Below are positions 52,534 through 62,524 of a stretch of 64,000 nt of DNA, piece after piece. Below the pieces are notes generated by a model, which saw only the letters and a program-made list of their open reading frames with translations, ran no database searches and was not told where the DNA came from. This DNA comes from Gardnerella vaginalis 1500E (GTDB taxonomy: Bacteria > Actinomycetota > Actinomycetes > Actinomycetales > Bifidobacteriaceae). Within the stretch, counting starts at the first letter, position 1, and each line of letters begins with the position of its first letter. The stretch is from contig NZ_ADES01000001.1 of assembly GCF_000263595.1 (NCBI RefSeq), positions 62,001 through 126,000 of the forward strand. The letters are read 5' to 3'. Position numbers and translations under genes: made by a program.

Positions 52534-54609
52534 GTGACAAACACGGAAGATAATTCGATAGATAATGCTGTCGAAGAGCATAAGCTTGACGATGCTCAAC
52601 TTGATGATTCACTTGCTCCTGAACATTATGATGCAAGTGATCTTCGAGTTCTTGAAGGATTAGAGGCAGTTAGAATTAGGCCAGGTATGTACATTGGTTC
52701 TACTGGACCTCGTGGTTTACATCATCTGGTTTATGAGATTGTTGATAATTCCGTTGATGAGGCGTTGGCAGGTTATGCTTCTCACATTGAAGTGACTATT
52801 TTGCCAGATAATGCTATTCGTGTTGTTGATGATGGTCGTGGTATTCCAGTTGATGAAGTACCAGGTGAAGGTGTTTCTGGTGTTGAAACAGTTATGACAA
52901 AGCTTCATGCTGGTGGTAAGTTCGGTGGCGGCGGTTACGCTGTTTCTGGTGGTCTTCACGGTGTTGGTATTTCTGTAGTAAATGCTCTTTCTACTCGTGT
53001 AGAAATTGAGGTTCGCCGTCAAGGATTCCACTGGACTCAAACTTATGTAGATCAGCATCCTACTGCTCCTTTGGCAAAGGGTAAGCCAATGGAAGATGGC
53101 GAATCTACTGGTACTTCTGTAACATTTTGGCCAGATGGAACAATTTTTGAAACCACTACTTATGATTTTGAAACTTTGCGATCTCGATTCCAGCAGATGG
53201 CATTTCTTAATAAAGGTTTAAAGATTTCCTTAACTGATTTACGTAAGCCTGATGAGGCAGGTGATGAGGTTGCAGGAGATGGTGAATCTACTGATGAAAA
53301 TAAGCATCAAAGCGTAAGTTATAAGTATGAACATGGTATTAAGGATTACGTTGATTATTTAGTTAAGTCTCGTAAAGCTGTTCCAGTTGAACCAGATGTT
53401 ATTGATTTTGAGGCTGAAGATCTTGAAATTGGTATTTCTGCAGAAATTGCTATGCAATGGACTGTTGCTTATTCTGAAGCTGTTCATACTTTTGCAAATA
53501 CGATTTCCACTACTGAAGGTGGTACTCACGAAGAAGGATTCCGCGCTGCTTTAACGACATTAATTAATCGTTATGCGCGTGAAAAGAATATCTTAAAAGA
53601 AAAAGATACTAATCTTTCTGGTGATGACGTTCGAGAAGGTTTAACTGCGGTTGTTTCTGTAAAACTTACAACTCCACAGTTTGAAGGTCAGACTAAAACA
53701 AAGCTTGGCAATTCTGAAGCTAAAACTTTTGTGCAGCGAGTTATGACAGAAAAGCTTGGTGACTGGCTTGATGCTCATCCAAGCGAAGCTAAGAATATTA
53801 TTCAAAAAGCTGTTGAAGCTTCTCGCGCACGTTTGGCTGCTAAAAAAGCTCGTGAAAATACTAGACGTAAATCTATTTTTGAAACAGCTGGTATGCCAGA
53901 TAAGCTAAAGGATTGCCAATCTAGTAATCCTGAAGAGTGCGAATTATTCATAGTCGAGGGTGATTCTGCAGGTGGCTCAGCAATTCAAGGTAGAGATCCT
54001 ATTACGCAAGCAATTTTGCCTTTGCGCGGTAAGATTTTGAATACTGAGCGCGCATCAATTGACAGAATGATGAAGTCTGAAACAATTGAATCCTTAATTA
54101 CTGCTGTTGGCGGTGGATATGGTGAAGACTTCGATTTAAGCAAGGTTCGATATCACAAAGTCATTATTATGGCTGATGCTGATGTCGACGGTGCTCATAT
54201 TGCAACCTTGAATTTGACTCTATTCTTCCGCTACATGCGTCCTATGATTACAGCAGGATACGTTTATGTTGCTATGCCACCTTTGTACCGATTGAAGTGG
54301 AGTAAGGGAGCACATGATTTCGTTTATACGGATGCTGAGCGAGACAGAGTTTTAGCAGAAGGTAAAGCTGCTGGTCGTCAACTTCCTAAAGGTGAAGGCA
54401 TTCAGCGATACAAGGGCTTGGGTGAGATGAGCTATCAGGAATTGTGGGAAACCACTATGGATCCTGAGCATCGTATTTTGAAACAGATTCATATTGAAGA
54501 TGCTGCTCGAGCTGATGAAACCTTCTCAATGCTTATGGGTGATGAAGTAGAGCCACGTAGACTCTTCATTCAACGAAATGCTCATGATGCAAGGTTTATT
54601 GATGCTTAA
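52534..54609 (+). CDS. gyrB: DNA gyrase subunit B
   Basis: This is the ATPase half of gyrase, which introduces negative supercoils. The 691 residues have the GHKL ATPase site ('YEIVDNSVDEALAGYASHIE', 'DDGRGIPVD', 'GGLHGVGISVVNALS'), the toprim motif 'EECELFIVEGDSAGGSAIQG' and 'DADVDGAHI', and the ending 'RRLFIQRNAHDARFIDA'. GTG 52534 is chosen because AAGGGA lies six bases before it; an ATG at 52507 has no ribosome site. gyrA follows after 72 bases. Confidence 0.96.
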   Translation: MTNTEDNSIDNAVEEHKLDDAQLDDSLAPEHYDASDLRVLEGLEAVRIRPGMYIGSTGPRGLHHLVYEIVDNSVDEALAGYASHIEVTILPDNAIRVVDDGRGIPVDEVPGEGVSGVETVMTKLHAGGKFGGGGYAVSGGLHGVGISVVNALSTRVEIEVRRQGFHWTQTYVDQHPTAPLAKGKPMEDGESTGTSVTFWPDGTIFETTTYDFETLRSRFQQMAFLNKGLKISLTDLRKPDEAGDEVAGDGESTDENKHQSVSYKYEHGIKDYVDYLVKSRKAVPVEPDVIDFEAEDLEIGISAEIAMQWTVAYSEAVHTFANTISTTEGGTHEEGFRAALTTLINRYAREKNILKEKDTNLSGDDVREGLTAVVSVKLTTPQFEGQTKTKLGNSEAKTFVQRVMTEKLGDWLDAHPSEAKNIIQKAVEASRARLAAKKARENTRRKSIFETAGMPDKLKDCQSSNPEECELFIVEGDSAGGSAIQGRDPITQAILPLRGKILNTERASIDRMMKSETIESLITAVGGGYGEDFDLSKVRYHKVIIMADADVDGAHIATLNLTLFFRYMRPMITAGYVYVAMPPLYRLKWSKGAHDFVYTDAERDRVLAEGKAAGRQLPKGEGIQRYKGLGEMSYQELWETTMDPEHRILKQIHIEDAARADETFSMLMGDEVEPRRLFIQRNAHDARFIDA

Positions 54610-54681
54610 AAGTTATTGGTATATCTACAAAGATAGAAAAATAAAAACGTTAGTAACCTATAAGAATACAAAGGAATTGCA

Positions 54682-57312
54682 GTGGTAGACGAAATAAACG
54701 CCGCTAATAATAGCGAAGAGCCAGATCAACTGCCAGATGGTTCAATGGAGCCACAAAGCCCTCAGGAAGCTGATAATACTGATTATGGATTACTGAAGGG
54801 TGCACGAGTTAAGCATATGGATTTGCAGCAGGAAATGCGCGAATCATATCTTGCTTATGCATTATCCGTTATTATCGAGCGAGCTTTGCCAGATGTTCGA
54901 GATGGCTTAAAGCCTGTTCACCGTCGAGTTATTTATGCAATGTATGACGGTGGATATAGGCCTGATCGCGGATATAACAAGTGCTCTCGTGTTGTTGGCG
55001 ATGTTATGGGTAAGTATCATCCTCACGGTGATTCTGCTATCTATGACACTTTGGTGCGTATGGCTCAATCTTGGTCAATGCGCTACATGCTTGTTGATGG
55101 ACAAGGTAACTTTGGTTCTCCGGGTGACGATCCTGCAGCAGCAATGCGTTATACGGAATGCCGTATGGCACCTTTGGCTATGGAAATGGTACGAGATATC
55201 GATAAAGATACCGTTGATTTCCTGCCAAATTATGATGGTAAAACTCAAGAGCCTACTGTTTTGCCAGCTCGTTTCCCAAATCTTTTAGTTAATGGTTCTG
55301 CTGGTATTGCTGTTGGTATGGCAACCAATATTCCACCTCATAACATGCGTGAAGTGGCTGATGGTGTGCACTGGGCTTTGGATCATCCTGATGCAAGTAA
55401 AGAAGAACTTCTTGAAGCTTTAATTCAGCGAATTAAAGGACCTGATTTCCCTACTGGTGCAACCATTTTAGGTCATAAAGGAATTGAGCAAGCGTACCGT
55501 ACGGGCCGCGGCTTAATCACAATGCGCGCAGTAGTTAATACTGAGGAAATTAAGGGACGTATGTGCTTGGTTGTTACTGAGCTTCCATACCAAGTTAATC
55601 CTGATCGCTTAGCTGCTTCAATTAGGGAGGCTGTGCGCGACGGCAAGATTCAAGGCATTGCAGATATGCGCGATGAAACGTCTGGTCGTACAGGTCAGCG
55701 TTTGGTTCTTGTTCTTAAGCGTGACGCTGTTCCAAAAGTTGTTCTTAACAATCTTTATAAGCATTCACAATTGCAGCAGACTTTCGGCGCAAACATGCTT
55801 GCTCTGGTTGATGGTGTTCCTCGCACTTTGAGTTTGGATGCTTTCATTCGTCATTGGGTAAGTCATCAGCTTGAAGTTATTGATAGGCGTACACGTTACT
55901 TAAAGCGTGAAGCTGAAGAGCGTGATCATATTTTGCAAGGCTACTTAAAAGCTTTGGATATGATTGACGAAGTTGTGGCATTAATTCGTTCATCTAAAGA
56001 TGTTGAAACAGCTCGCACTGGTTTGATGAATTTGCTTGATGTTGATGAAGTTCAAGCGGATGCAATTCTTGCAATGCAACTTCGTAGACTAGCAGCCTTG
56101 GAACGTCAGAAGATTCTTGATGAGCATGAAGATTTGATGCTGAAGATTGCTGATTACAACGATATTTTGGCAAGTCCAGAACGCCAGCGCAAAATTGTTG
56201 GCGACGAACTTGATGAAATTGTTGCAAAATATGGTGATGATCGCAGAACTAAGATTCTTCCTTTCTCTGGTGAAATGAATGTTGAAGATCTTATTGCCGA
56301 AGAAAACGTTGTTGTAACAGTAACTCGCGCAGGTTATATTAAGCGAACTAAAGCAGATGAGTATCGTGCTCAACATCGCGGTGGTAAAGGTATTAAGGGT
56401 GCAAAGCTTCGTGAAGATGATGTAGTAGATCACTTCTTCTTAACATCTACACACAACTGGTTGCTCTTCTTTACTAATCGTGGTCGAGTTTATCGTATTA
56501 AAGCTTACGAACTTCCAGAAGGATCTCGCGATTCTAAAGGTCAGCATGTTGCTAACTTGCTTCAGTTTACTCCTGGAGAAACAATTCAAACAGTTTTGTC
56601 AATTCAAAACTACGATGTGGCAAAGTACTTGGTTTTGGCAACTCGTTCTGGAAAAGTTAAGAAAACTGCTTTGCAAGAATACGATTCTCCACGTCAAGGT
56701 GGTTTGATTGCTGTTCGACTAATGGCAAATGAAGAAACTGGTGAACCTGTTGATGAGCTGATTGGTGCAGCTTTGTGCAATTCAGAAGACGACATTATTC
56801 TTGTTTCTAAACTTGGTATGAGTTTGAAGTTCAGAGCAGATGATGAACAACTTCGACCAATGGGACGTCAAACTGCAGGTGTTCAGGGCATGAGATTCCG
56901 CGAAGGTGATGAACTTTTGGATATGGATGTTGTTGCCGCTGAAACAAGTAAAGATCTTCTTGTTGTTACAAACGAAGGTTTTGCAAAGCGTACAGCTATT
57001 GAAGAGTATCGTTTGCAAGGAAGAAATGGTTACGGCGTTAAGGCAGTACAGCTTGCAGAGGGACGCGGTTCTTTGGTTGGTGCCTTGATTGTTGAAGAAA
57101 CTGATCAAGTAATGGCAATTATGAAGTCCGGTAAGGTAATTCGTTCCGACGTTAACGAGGTTAAGCGTACAGGAAGAACTACACAAGGTGTGACTTTAGC
57201 TAAGCCAGACAAGGGTGATGAAATTATTTCTATTGCTCGTAATGAAGAAACAGATGATGAGGAAAATCAAGTAGAAGAAGTTGAAAAAACTTCGTCGAAC
57301 GAGGAAGCTTAA
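54682..57312 (+). CDS. gyrA: DNA gyrase subunit A
   Basis: This is the DNA-cleaving half of gyrase. The 876 residues have the quinolone-resistance region '[20 protein letters not shown]', with Ser118 and Asp122 at the positions of E. coli Ser83 and Asp87, so no common resistance change. The catalytic Tyr lies near 157 in '[11 protein letters not shown]'. The C-terminal beta-pinwheel blades are present, with the GyrA-box as '[10 protein letters not shown]'. It starts at GTG 54682 after AAGGAATT and ends with a short acidic tail. Confidence 0.96.
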   Translation: MVDEINAANNSEEPDQLPDGSMEPQSPQEADNTDYGLLKGARVKHMDLQQEMRESYLAYALSVIIERALPDVRDGLKPVHRRVIYAMYDGGYRPDRGYNKCSRVVGDVMGKYHPHGDSAIYDTLVRMAQSWSMRYMLVDGQGNFGSPGDDPAAAMRYTECRMAPLAMEMVRDIDKDTVDFLPNYDGKTQEPTVLPARFPNLLVNGSAGIAVGMATNIPPHNMREVADGVHWALDHPDASKEELLEALIQRIKGPDFPTGATILGHKGIEQAYRTGRGLITMRAVVNTEEIKGRMCLVVTELPYQVNPDRLAASIREAVRDGKIQGIADMRDETSGRTGQRLVLVLKRDAVPKVVLNNLYKHSQLQQTFGANMLALVDGVPRTLSLDAFIRHWVSHQLEVIDRRTRYLKREAEERDHILQGYLKALDMIDEVVALIRSSKDVETARTGLMNLLDVDEVQADAILAMQLRRLAALERQKILDEHEDLMLKIADYNDILASPERQRKIVGDELDEIVAKYGDDRRTKILPFSGEMNVEDLIAEENVVVTVTRAGYIKRTKADEYRAQHRGGKGIKGAKLREDDVVDHFFLTSTHNWLLFFTNRGRVYRIKAYELPEGSRDSKGQHVANLLQFTPGETIQTVLSIQNYDVAKYLVLATRSGKVKKTALQEYDSPRQGGLIAVRLMANEETGEPVDELIGAALCNSEDDIILVSKLGMSLKFRADDEQLRPMGRQTAGVQGMRFREGDELLDMDVVAAETSKDLLVVTNEGFAKRTAIEEYRLQGRNGYGVKAVQLAEGRGSLVGALIVEETDQVMAIMKSGKVIRSDVNEVKRTGRTTQGVTLAKPDKGDEIISIARNEETDDEENQVEEVEKTSSNEEA

Positions 57313-57379
57313 AATCTTATTTACGAAAAGTAGTAAATAATAAAATTTCTTTGCTAAAACTTAATTATTAATAACTTAT

Positions 57380-57436
57380 GAGAGTGCCAACTAAGCGGAT
57401 ATAGTCCGTTTTTATTGGTACTCTCATTAGTATAAT
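57380..57436 (+). promoter_or_regulatory. Nested hairpin and promoter between gyrA and the DUF3566 gene
   Basis: GAGAGTGCCAA (57380-57390) pairs with TTGGTACTCTC (57415-57425) over 11 bp (one G-U). Inside, CGGA/TCCG forms a second hairpin followed by TTTTT, which alone looks like a terminator for gyrA. The outer helix would enclose that T-run. A -10 TATAAT (57431-57436) follows at once and should start the next gene's mRNA near 57443. Confidence 0.55.
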
Positions 57437-57479
57437 TAGTCTAATTATAAGAAACGTAATAAGAGAAGGAAAACTTAAG

Positions 57480-58091
57480 ATGAGCGAAGATTTTGAGCCA
57501 TCGAAAAATCCAACGAATATTAATGAAGAATCTTCTTACACAATTAGAGAAGACAATAATTCTAATGAAGAATTTGGTGATTCTTCTTTAGGAAGGGCTG
57601 TTAGAAAATCACAGTTTACGTTGGGTGGATCTAGTAGTTCATCTTCTTCTCGTAGAACTATTGGTGGTATGGCATCATCAACATCTTCAGCAAGTCAATT
57701 ACATTCTTCTAAAGCAGGTCATACTCCTAGAGCTCGTCGTATGAGCCTTTCTTTGGTTCGTGTTGACGCATGGTCAGTTGCAAAAGTTACATTTCTTCTA
57801 AGCGTTGCAGGCGGTATTATTCAAGTTATTGCAGCAGGTTTAGTTTGGTTGTTCTTGAACATGATTGGTGTTTTTGATCAGGTAACGCAGATTGTTTCAT
57901 CAACAGGTTTGGACAGTAATGGTTTTAATCTTGCTGATGTGTTTTCTCTTCCAACAGTATTGAGTGCAGTTACTATATTCTCTATTGTTGAAATTGTTAT
58001 TATTACAATACTATCCGCAATAATTGCGCTACTTTATAACGTAGTTGGCTCATTGGTTGGTGGAATACACGTTACTTTAGGTGACGACTGA
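57480..58091 (+). CDS. DUF3566 membrane protein
   Basis: The 203-residue protein has a disordered Ser-rich N-terminal 90 residues ('GGSSSSSSSRRTIGGMASST') and then the DUF3566 domain with two membrane segments ('VTFLLSVAGGIIQVIAAGLV' and 'VTIFSIVEIVIITILSAIIA') ending 'GSLVGGIHVTLGDD'. It is the counterpart of mycobacterial Rv0007, always placed after gyrA. Function is not established; it interacts with envelope or division factors in some reports. AGAAGGA precedes the ATG. Confidence 0.88.
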   Translation: MSEDFEPSKNPTNINEESSYTIREDNNSNEEFGDSSLGRAVRKSQFTLGGSSSSSSSRRTIGGMASSTSSASQLHSSKAGHTPRARRMSLSLVRVDAWSVAKVTFLLSVAGGIIQVIAAGLVWLFLNMIGVFDQVTQIVSSTGLDSNGFNLADVFSLPTVLSAVTIFSIVEIVIITILSAIIALLYNVVGSLVGGIHVTLGDD

Positions 58092-58142
58092 TAAGTAAAA
58101 ACTTATAGGTAACAGTCTACTAACAAGTTGTATTCTTAATAG

Positions 58143-58178
58143 AAATTCCCGCTAATTGTTTCTAACTAGCGGGAATTT
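58143..58178. terminator. Bidirectional terminator between the DUF3566 gene and mscL
   Basis: AAATTCCCGCTA (58143-58154) and TAGCGGGAATTT (58167-58178) form a perfect 12-bp stem with a 12-base loop, with A/T tracts on each side. It serves the two convergent genes. Confidence 0.88.
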
Positions 58179-58215
58179 TAATATTTTCTAAATACTTTTT
58201 TAATTAGCAAGAATA

Positions 58216-58626
58216 TTATTTTCTAGCTAATTCATCGCGAATATCTTGCAAGAGTTGAATAGTTTTTTCTTCGCGCTCTTTACGTTTTTCTTCTTCAGTT
58301 TTTTCATGTTCTATTTGCAATAAATCTGCACCAATTTCACGCAATTTATTAATAGGTAAAACAATGCAGAAATAAACTGCTGTAGCAACAATAAGGAAAT
58401 TTAATAATGCTCCAATTACTGCGCCAAAAGAAATTGTTGCACCGTTCATAGTAATAGTTAGAACGCCATTAAGTTCTGGCTTTCCGCAAATCATTGCAAT
58501 AAGAGGATTAATAATATGATTTACTATTGTTGTTACTACTGCAGTTACTGCACTACCCATAACAACACCGACAGCCATATCAATAACGCTGCCGCGTAAA
58601 ATAAACTTCTTAAAACCTTTAAGCAT
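58216..58626 (-). CDS. mscL: Large-conductance mechanosensitive channel MscL
   Basis: This homopentameric channel opens under hypo-osmotic stress. The 136 residues start 'MLKGFKKFILRGSVIDMAVG', followed by TM1 with 'GVVMGSAVTAVVTTIVNHII', a periplasmic loop, TM2 ('GALLNFLIVATAVYFCIVLP') and the C-terminal helix 'LLQDIRDELARK'. A TTG at 58659 adds eleven residues, but ATG 58626 matches the family start. Convergent with the DUF3566 gene. Confidence 0.92.
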   Translation of the reverse strand: MLKGFKKFILRGSVIDMAVGVVMGSAVTAVVTTIVNHIINPLIAMICGKPELNGVLTITMNGATISFGAVIGALLNFLIVATAVYFCIVLPINKLREIGADLLQIEHEKTEEEKRKEREEKTIQLLQDIRDELARK

Positions 58627-58691
58627 TAGAGTTTTCGCTTTCTGAAGCAAATTCTTCAACTAATTTTTTAGCAGAATAATTTTTGTTATTT

Positions 58692-59372
58692 TTATTGTTT
58701 TTTTCTATTATCTACATACAGTTTGTGTCTCTGGAATGAGCGCAATACTGTAACAGAAAGAAGCGGATACATAATTGCTGCAGTTAATACGTCTGTAGGG
58801 AAGTGAGCTGCAACAATAAGTCGCGAAATAGCGACGATAACAACTAGTATTGTGCTAAAAAGTAATCCAACTTTAATAAGAGAAGGCTTAGTTACATAAA
58901 TAATTAGCATTATCATTGCACATACTGCGACTGCTGCAGAAGTGTGCCCACTAGGAAAACTTGGATCAGAAGGTAGTTTAATATTCAGACCAATATATGG
59001 TCTTGGCCTGTGCACAGCAAATTTAACTGCAAAAATGTAAATCATAGGAAGCAGAGAAATAAGAAGCTGAGTAATTGTAAGTTTTAAGCTTTTACTAATA
59101 AACAGGGAAATTATTGCAAGCAATAATAGTATTACCAAGCAGCCTTTAGTGGAAAAAACAATCGCAATTATTTTTGAAAAGCTCAGTACTGAAGAAGGAA
59201 CACTATTGTGAAAATAAGCTACAATAGTCGATTCATAGTTTCGTTCTTTACTACTAATAAGTAGTGCTTTACCTAAGCAAGGTACAATAATTGCGAGTAT
59301 TAAAGTAAAAATAGTAGCGAAATTGCGAGTAATTACCGACAATCTGCTGTGATTGTTATTATTTTTTGTCAT
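58692..59372 (-). CDS. PAP2-family lipid phosphatase
   Basis: The 226-residue protein with about six membrane segments has the three PAP2 motifs: 'KFAVHRPRP' (KX6RP), 'FPSGHTS' (PSGH with catalytic His) and 'SRLIVAAHFPTDV' (SRX5HX3D). It dephosphorylates lipid phosphates such as undecaprenyl diphosphate or phosphatidic acid at the outer face of the membrane; the substrate is not determined by sequence. It sits upstream of mscL, 65 bases away on the same strand, and diverges from fhaA. Confidence 0.88.
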   Translation of the reverse strand: MTKNNNNHSRLSVITRNFATIFTLILAIIVPCLGKALLISSKERNYESTIVAYFHNSVPSSVLSFSKIIAIVFSTKGCLVILLLLAIISLFISKSLKLTITQLLISLLPMIYIFAVKFAVHRPRPYIGLNIKLPSDPSFPSGHTSAAVAVCAMIMLIIYVTKPSLIKVGLLFSTILVVIVAISRLIVAAHFPTDVLTAAIMYPLLSVTVLRSFQRHKLYVDNRKKQ

Positions 59373-59468
59373 AATTGCTAAGAGTACACTTACTATGATG
59401 TAAATGCACGTTGAAAATAGTCAAGTAGCATTAAAAATAATAAAATATTAGAAAAAAGTGTGTGAAAT

Positions 59469-59498
59469 TTGAGTACCGTACCTGGTGACGAGTACTAT
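59469..59498 (+). promoter_or_regulatory. Promoter of the fhaA-fhaB-pstP-rodA operon
   Basis: TTGAGT (59469-59474), an 18-base spacer and TACTAT (59493-59498) give a transcription start near 59505, followed by GAAAGGG before ATG 59524. Confidence 0.65.
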
Positions 59499-59523
59499 GG
59501 TGAACAGATAGAAAGGGTTTACC

Positions 59524-60219
59524 ATGAGCGTTTTTGACCGATTTGAGAAGAGCGTGGAAGGTGCAGTGAACGGCGTCTTCGCAAAATTCGGCTCCAAAGA
59601 TTTACAGCCAGTTGATTTTTCTAGTGCTTTGGAACGTGAAATTGATGCTGAAGCTATGCCTATTGGACGAGATCATACTGTTGCTCCAAATGAATATCGT
59701 TTTAAACTAAGTACACCTGATTTTGATCATATTGAGCAGTGGGGTAGTGAAGCTTTAGCTAATGAGCTTGCTGACAATCTTACACAATATGCTAAAAGTC
59801 AACATTATGCTTTTGTAGGACCAGTAGTTGTTATTTTTGAAGAAGACTTGGAATTAACTAAAGGTAATTTCCATTTGACTTCTGAATCAGTTCAAGGAAA
59901 TGCTGTTCCTGTTACTACCGACGACCAGCAGCAGAATCATCCAATGCTTGAGATTAATGGCAATCAGTATTTGCTTACTAAAGATTGTACAATTTTAGGA
60001 CGAGGTTCCGGTTGCGATATTGTAATCGACGATCCTGGTATTTCTCGACATCATCTTAGTATCGACGTCACTCCTGATGGTGTTATTGCTAGAGATCTTG
60101 GTTCAACGAACGGTACTTATGTAGAAGGTCACCAAGTTCCAGCTGCAACATTAGTAGATGGAAACACTATTACTATTGGGCGTACGCGTATTCTCTACTG
60201 GGCATCGTCTCAAGAGTAG
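59524..60219 (+). CDS. fhaA: FHA-domain protein FhaA
   Basis: The 231-residue cytoplasmic protein has the DUF3662 N-terminal domain ('MSVFDRFEKSVEGAVNGVFA') and a C-terminal FHA domain that reads phosphothreonine ('TILGRGSGCDIVIDDPGISR', 'HHLSIDV', 'DLGSTNGTYVEG'). In mycobacteria FhaA binds the phosphorylated pseudokinase part of MviN and limits wall synthesis. The linker is far shorter than the mycobacterial one. First gene of a four-gene operon. Confidence 0.92.
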   Translation: MSVFDRFEKSVEGAVNGVFAKFGSKDLQPVDFSSALEREIDAEAMPIGRDHTVAPNEYRFKLSTPDFDHIEQWGSEALANELADNLTQYAKSQHYAFVGPVVVIFEEDLELTKGNFHLTSESVQGNAVPVTTDDQQQNHPMLEINGNQYLLTKDCTILGRGSGCDIVIDDPGISRHHLSIDVTPDGVIARDLGSTNGTYVEGHQVPAATLVDGNTITIGRTRILYWASSQE

Positions 60220-60258
60220 GAGAAAAAGTATTTTCCGAATGAGGAGACGATAACGCGT

Positions 60259-60792
60259 ATGATATTCACTGAATTAACGTTTGCAATATTCAAGTATGGC
60301 TTTTTAGTCTTACTTTGGGTTTTTGTGTTATGCGCTATTCGTTCGCTTCGTAGGGATATTGAAGTTTTTAGTCCTAAAAAATCGCATTTTTGGAATAAAA
60401 AATCTCGACGCGCATCTCATGACGTAAATTCTTCTAAGCCTGTACAACGACAAGCATCACCTGTAATGGTTAACTCGTCTTCAAAAAATTCTGATGTTAA
60501 TCCTACTTTGCTAGTTGTTATTGACGGGCCTTTGGCAGGATCATCTTTCCCATTAAATGCTGCTGGAGTAACTCTTGGTAGAGCTGCATCTAATACGGTA
60601 GTTTTGAATGATGAATTTGTTTCTTCACATCATGCTCGCGTGTATTTTAATCAAAAAGTTCACGCATGGGTGCTTGAAGATTTAGGTAGTACTAATGGGA
60701 CTATGATTGGTCATTCTCGCGTTAGTGAACCAGTTATATTAGCTCCGCGCACTTCGGTTAGAATAGGCGCAACCATGTTTGAATTGAGGTGA
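60259..60792 (+). CDS. fhaB: FHA-domain protein FhaB (FipA)
   Basis: The 177 residues comprise an N-terminal membrane segment ('FLVLLWVFVLCAIRSL'), a basic linker and a C-terminal FHA domain ('VTLGRAASNTVVLNDEFVSS', 'HHARVYF', 'LEDLGSTNGTMIG'). The mycobacterial counterpart helps division at the septum in response to PknA/PknB phosphorylation. It lies 39 bases after fhaA and four bases before pstP. GAGGAG precedes the start. Confidence 0.92.
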   Translation: MIFTELTFAIFKYGFLVLLWVFVLCAIRSLRRDIEVFSPKKSHFWNKKSRRASHDVNSSKPVQRQASPVMVNSSSKNSDVNPTLLVVIDGPLAGSSFPLNAAGVTLGRAASNTVVLNDEFVSSHHARVYFNQKVHAWVLEDLGSTNGTMIGHSRVSEPVILAPRTSVRIGATMFELR

Positions 60793-60796
60793 TAAT

Positions 60797-62524
60797 ATGA
60801 CGCAAATCAATTCAAATAATGAGGAAGAATCCAATACAGAAAAAACTGGCCAAATTGAAAAATTGGCAGACGATAATAATCAGAATGCTAATAAAGCAGC
60901 GTATGTAGAATCAGTTGAAAAAATATTATTTATGTATTCTACGGCCGTTAGTGATGTTGGCACAGTTAGAAGTAATAATCAGGATTCTGCGTTTGCTGGA
61001 GAACATTTAGCAGCTATTTGCGATGGTATGGGTGGTCATGCTGGAGGAGATACAGCCTCTACTATTGCTATTCGTTCGCTTGCACATATTGAGCAAGATT
61101 CCAGGCCACACGATGTAAAAGCTGTGTCTTCAATGATGGAAACTTCGATTATGGCAGCTCATGACGCAATCGTTGGAAAAGCTAAGCGTGAGCGACGTCT
61201 TGCTGGAATGGGAACAACTGTTACTGCAGTAACTCTCGTATGCGGTTATTGGGTTTTGGCGCATTTAGGTGATTCAAGAGCATACTTGCTTCGTGACAAT
61301 CATCTTATGAGAATGACTACAGATCACAGCTACGTTCAGCATCTTATTGATACGGGTCATATTACTCCCGAAGAAGCTAGGAATCATCCTCAAAGAAATG
61401 TTGTTATGCGCGTATTGGGAGATTTTGATATAGATCCGCGCCCTGATATTGCTTTACGAAAAGCTCATCCTTCAGACAGATGGTTACTTTGTTCAGACGG
61501 ATTGTGCGGAGTTTTAGAAGATTCCACTATTCAAGATGTTATGAGCACTATTTCTAATCAAGAAGAATGCGCTCAAAAACTTGTCGCTATGGCTCTTCGA
61601 GCAGGAAGCACGGATAATGTTACTGCTGTTGTTGCGGATGCAACTCTTGCTCTTGACGCTGATGCGTTTGATTTGCCTCATCAAACTCCATTGATTGGTG
61701 GAGCTGCAAGTCAAGATCTTGAATCTATTGCAGATATTGTTAATAAAGCAGTATCGTCGTCGCCGGCACTGAGAGAAGATAAAAATTCTCCAGCGCAACG
61801 TGCTGCAGCCTTAGTTCAAAACAATGCGGATGAATCAGATGCTGTTAATCCTTCCGTATTAATGACTAGAATTGTTCAGCCTTCGCATATTCGCGAAGAA
61901 TCAGAAGATTTACACACTCCTGATACGAATGAAATTCCTATTGTAACTAAGAAAAACGGCAAAATATCTACCGATCCGCACGATCCGGATGTTGCGCGCG
62001 CGGTTAAATATGAGAAAGATGAAGCTCATAAAGCTTATTCGTTGCGTCGTAGATGGACTCGCATAGGTATTGTTCTAGGAATTTTGCTTGGATTGTTGAT
62101 TATTTCTGGTGCTGGTTATGGAGTTTATTCGTGGACTCAAACGCAGTATTACATTAGCCAGAACAATGATCGCGTTGTTATTTATCAAGGTGTTCCAACA
62201 AATATTTTCGGAATTGCATTATCTCACGAAGTTGAATCAACCGATATTCCTGTAAAAAATCTTGATAAATCATGGCAGGATCAATTGCGTGAAGGTATTA
62301 GTTTTGGAAGTTTAGCTGAAGCTCGCGGTCATGCTTCTTTAATTCGTCGAGAAATGTTCCAGCGTGCGAAAGAAAAATTAAATGCTAAGCGTCAGAAAAA
62401 AATAGTTTCTTCAAATGATAGTAAAAGCAGCAAAGATGGTAAAAGCAGTAAAGACAGCGTAGATAGTAAGGAAAATAAGGATAATAAAGACAATAATGCG
62501 CAGCAAGGGGGTAAATCCTCATGA
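60797..62524 (+). CDS. pstP: PP2C-type serine/threonine phosphatase PstP
   Basis: This reverses Ser/Thr kinase signalling. The 575 residues have the metal-binding PP2C motifs: 'RSNNQDSAF', 'AAICDGMGGHAGGDTAST', 'VLAHLGDSRAYLLRD', 'RWLLCSDGLCGVLED' and 'GSTDNVTAVV'. An acidic linker, one membrane segment ('IGIVLGILLGLLIISGAGYG', about 425-445) and an extracellular tail rich in Lys/Ser/Asp follow. An N-terminal extension of about 45 residues precedes the catalytic domain, longer than in mycobacteria. The stop overlaps the rodA start as ATGA. Confidence 0.93.
   Translation: MTQINSNNEEESNTEKTGQIEKLADDNNQNANKAAYVESVEKILFMYSTAVSDVGTVRSNNQDSAFAGEHLAAICDGMGGHAGGDTASTIAIRSLAHIEQDSRPHDVKAVSSMMETSIMAAHDAIVGKAKRERRLAGMGTTVTAVTLVCGYWVLAHLGDSRAYLLRDNHLMRMTTDHSYVQHLIDTGHITPEEARNHPQRNVVMRVLGDFDIDPRPDIALRKAHPSDRWLLCSDGLCGVLEDSTIQDVMSTISNQEECAQKLVAMALRAGSTDNVTAVVADATLALDADAFDLPHQTPLIGGAASQDLESIADIVNKAVSSSPALREDKNSPAQRAAALVQNNADESDAVNPSVLMTRIVQPSHIREESEDLHTPDTNEIPIVTKKNGKISTDPHDPDVARAVKYEKDEAHKAYSLRRRWTRIGIVLGILLGLLIISGAGYGVYSWTQTQYYISQNNDRVVIYQGVPTNIFGIALSHEVESTDIPVKNLDKSWQDQLREGISFGSLAEARGHASLIRREMFQRAKEKLNAKRQKKIVSSNDSKSSKDGKSSKDSVDSKENKDNKDNNAQQGGKSS

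Noticed and set aside
55024-55060. Quinolone-resistance mutation in gyrA
   Set aside because: The region reads [10 protein letters not shown] with Ser118 and Asp122 at the sensitive positions.
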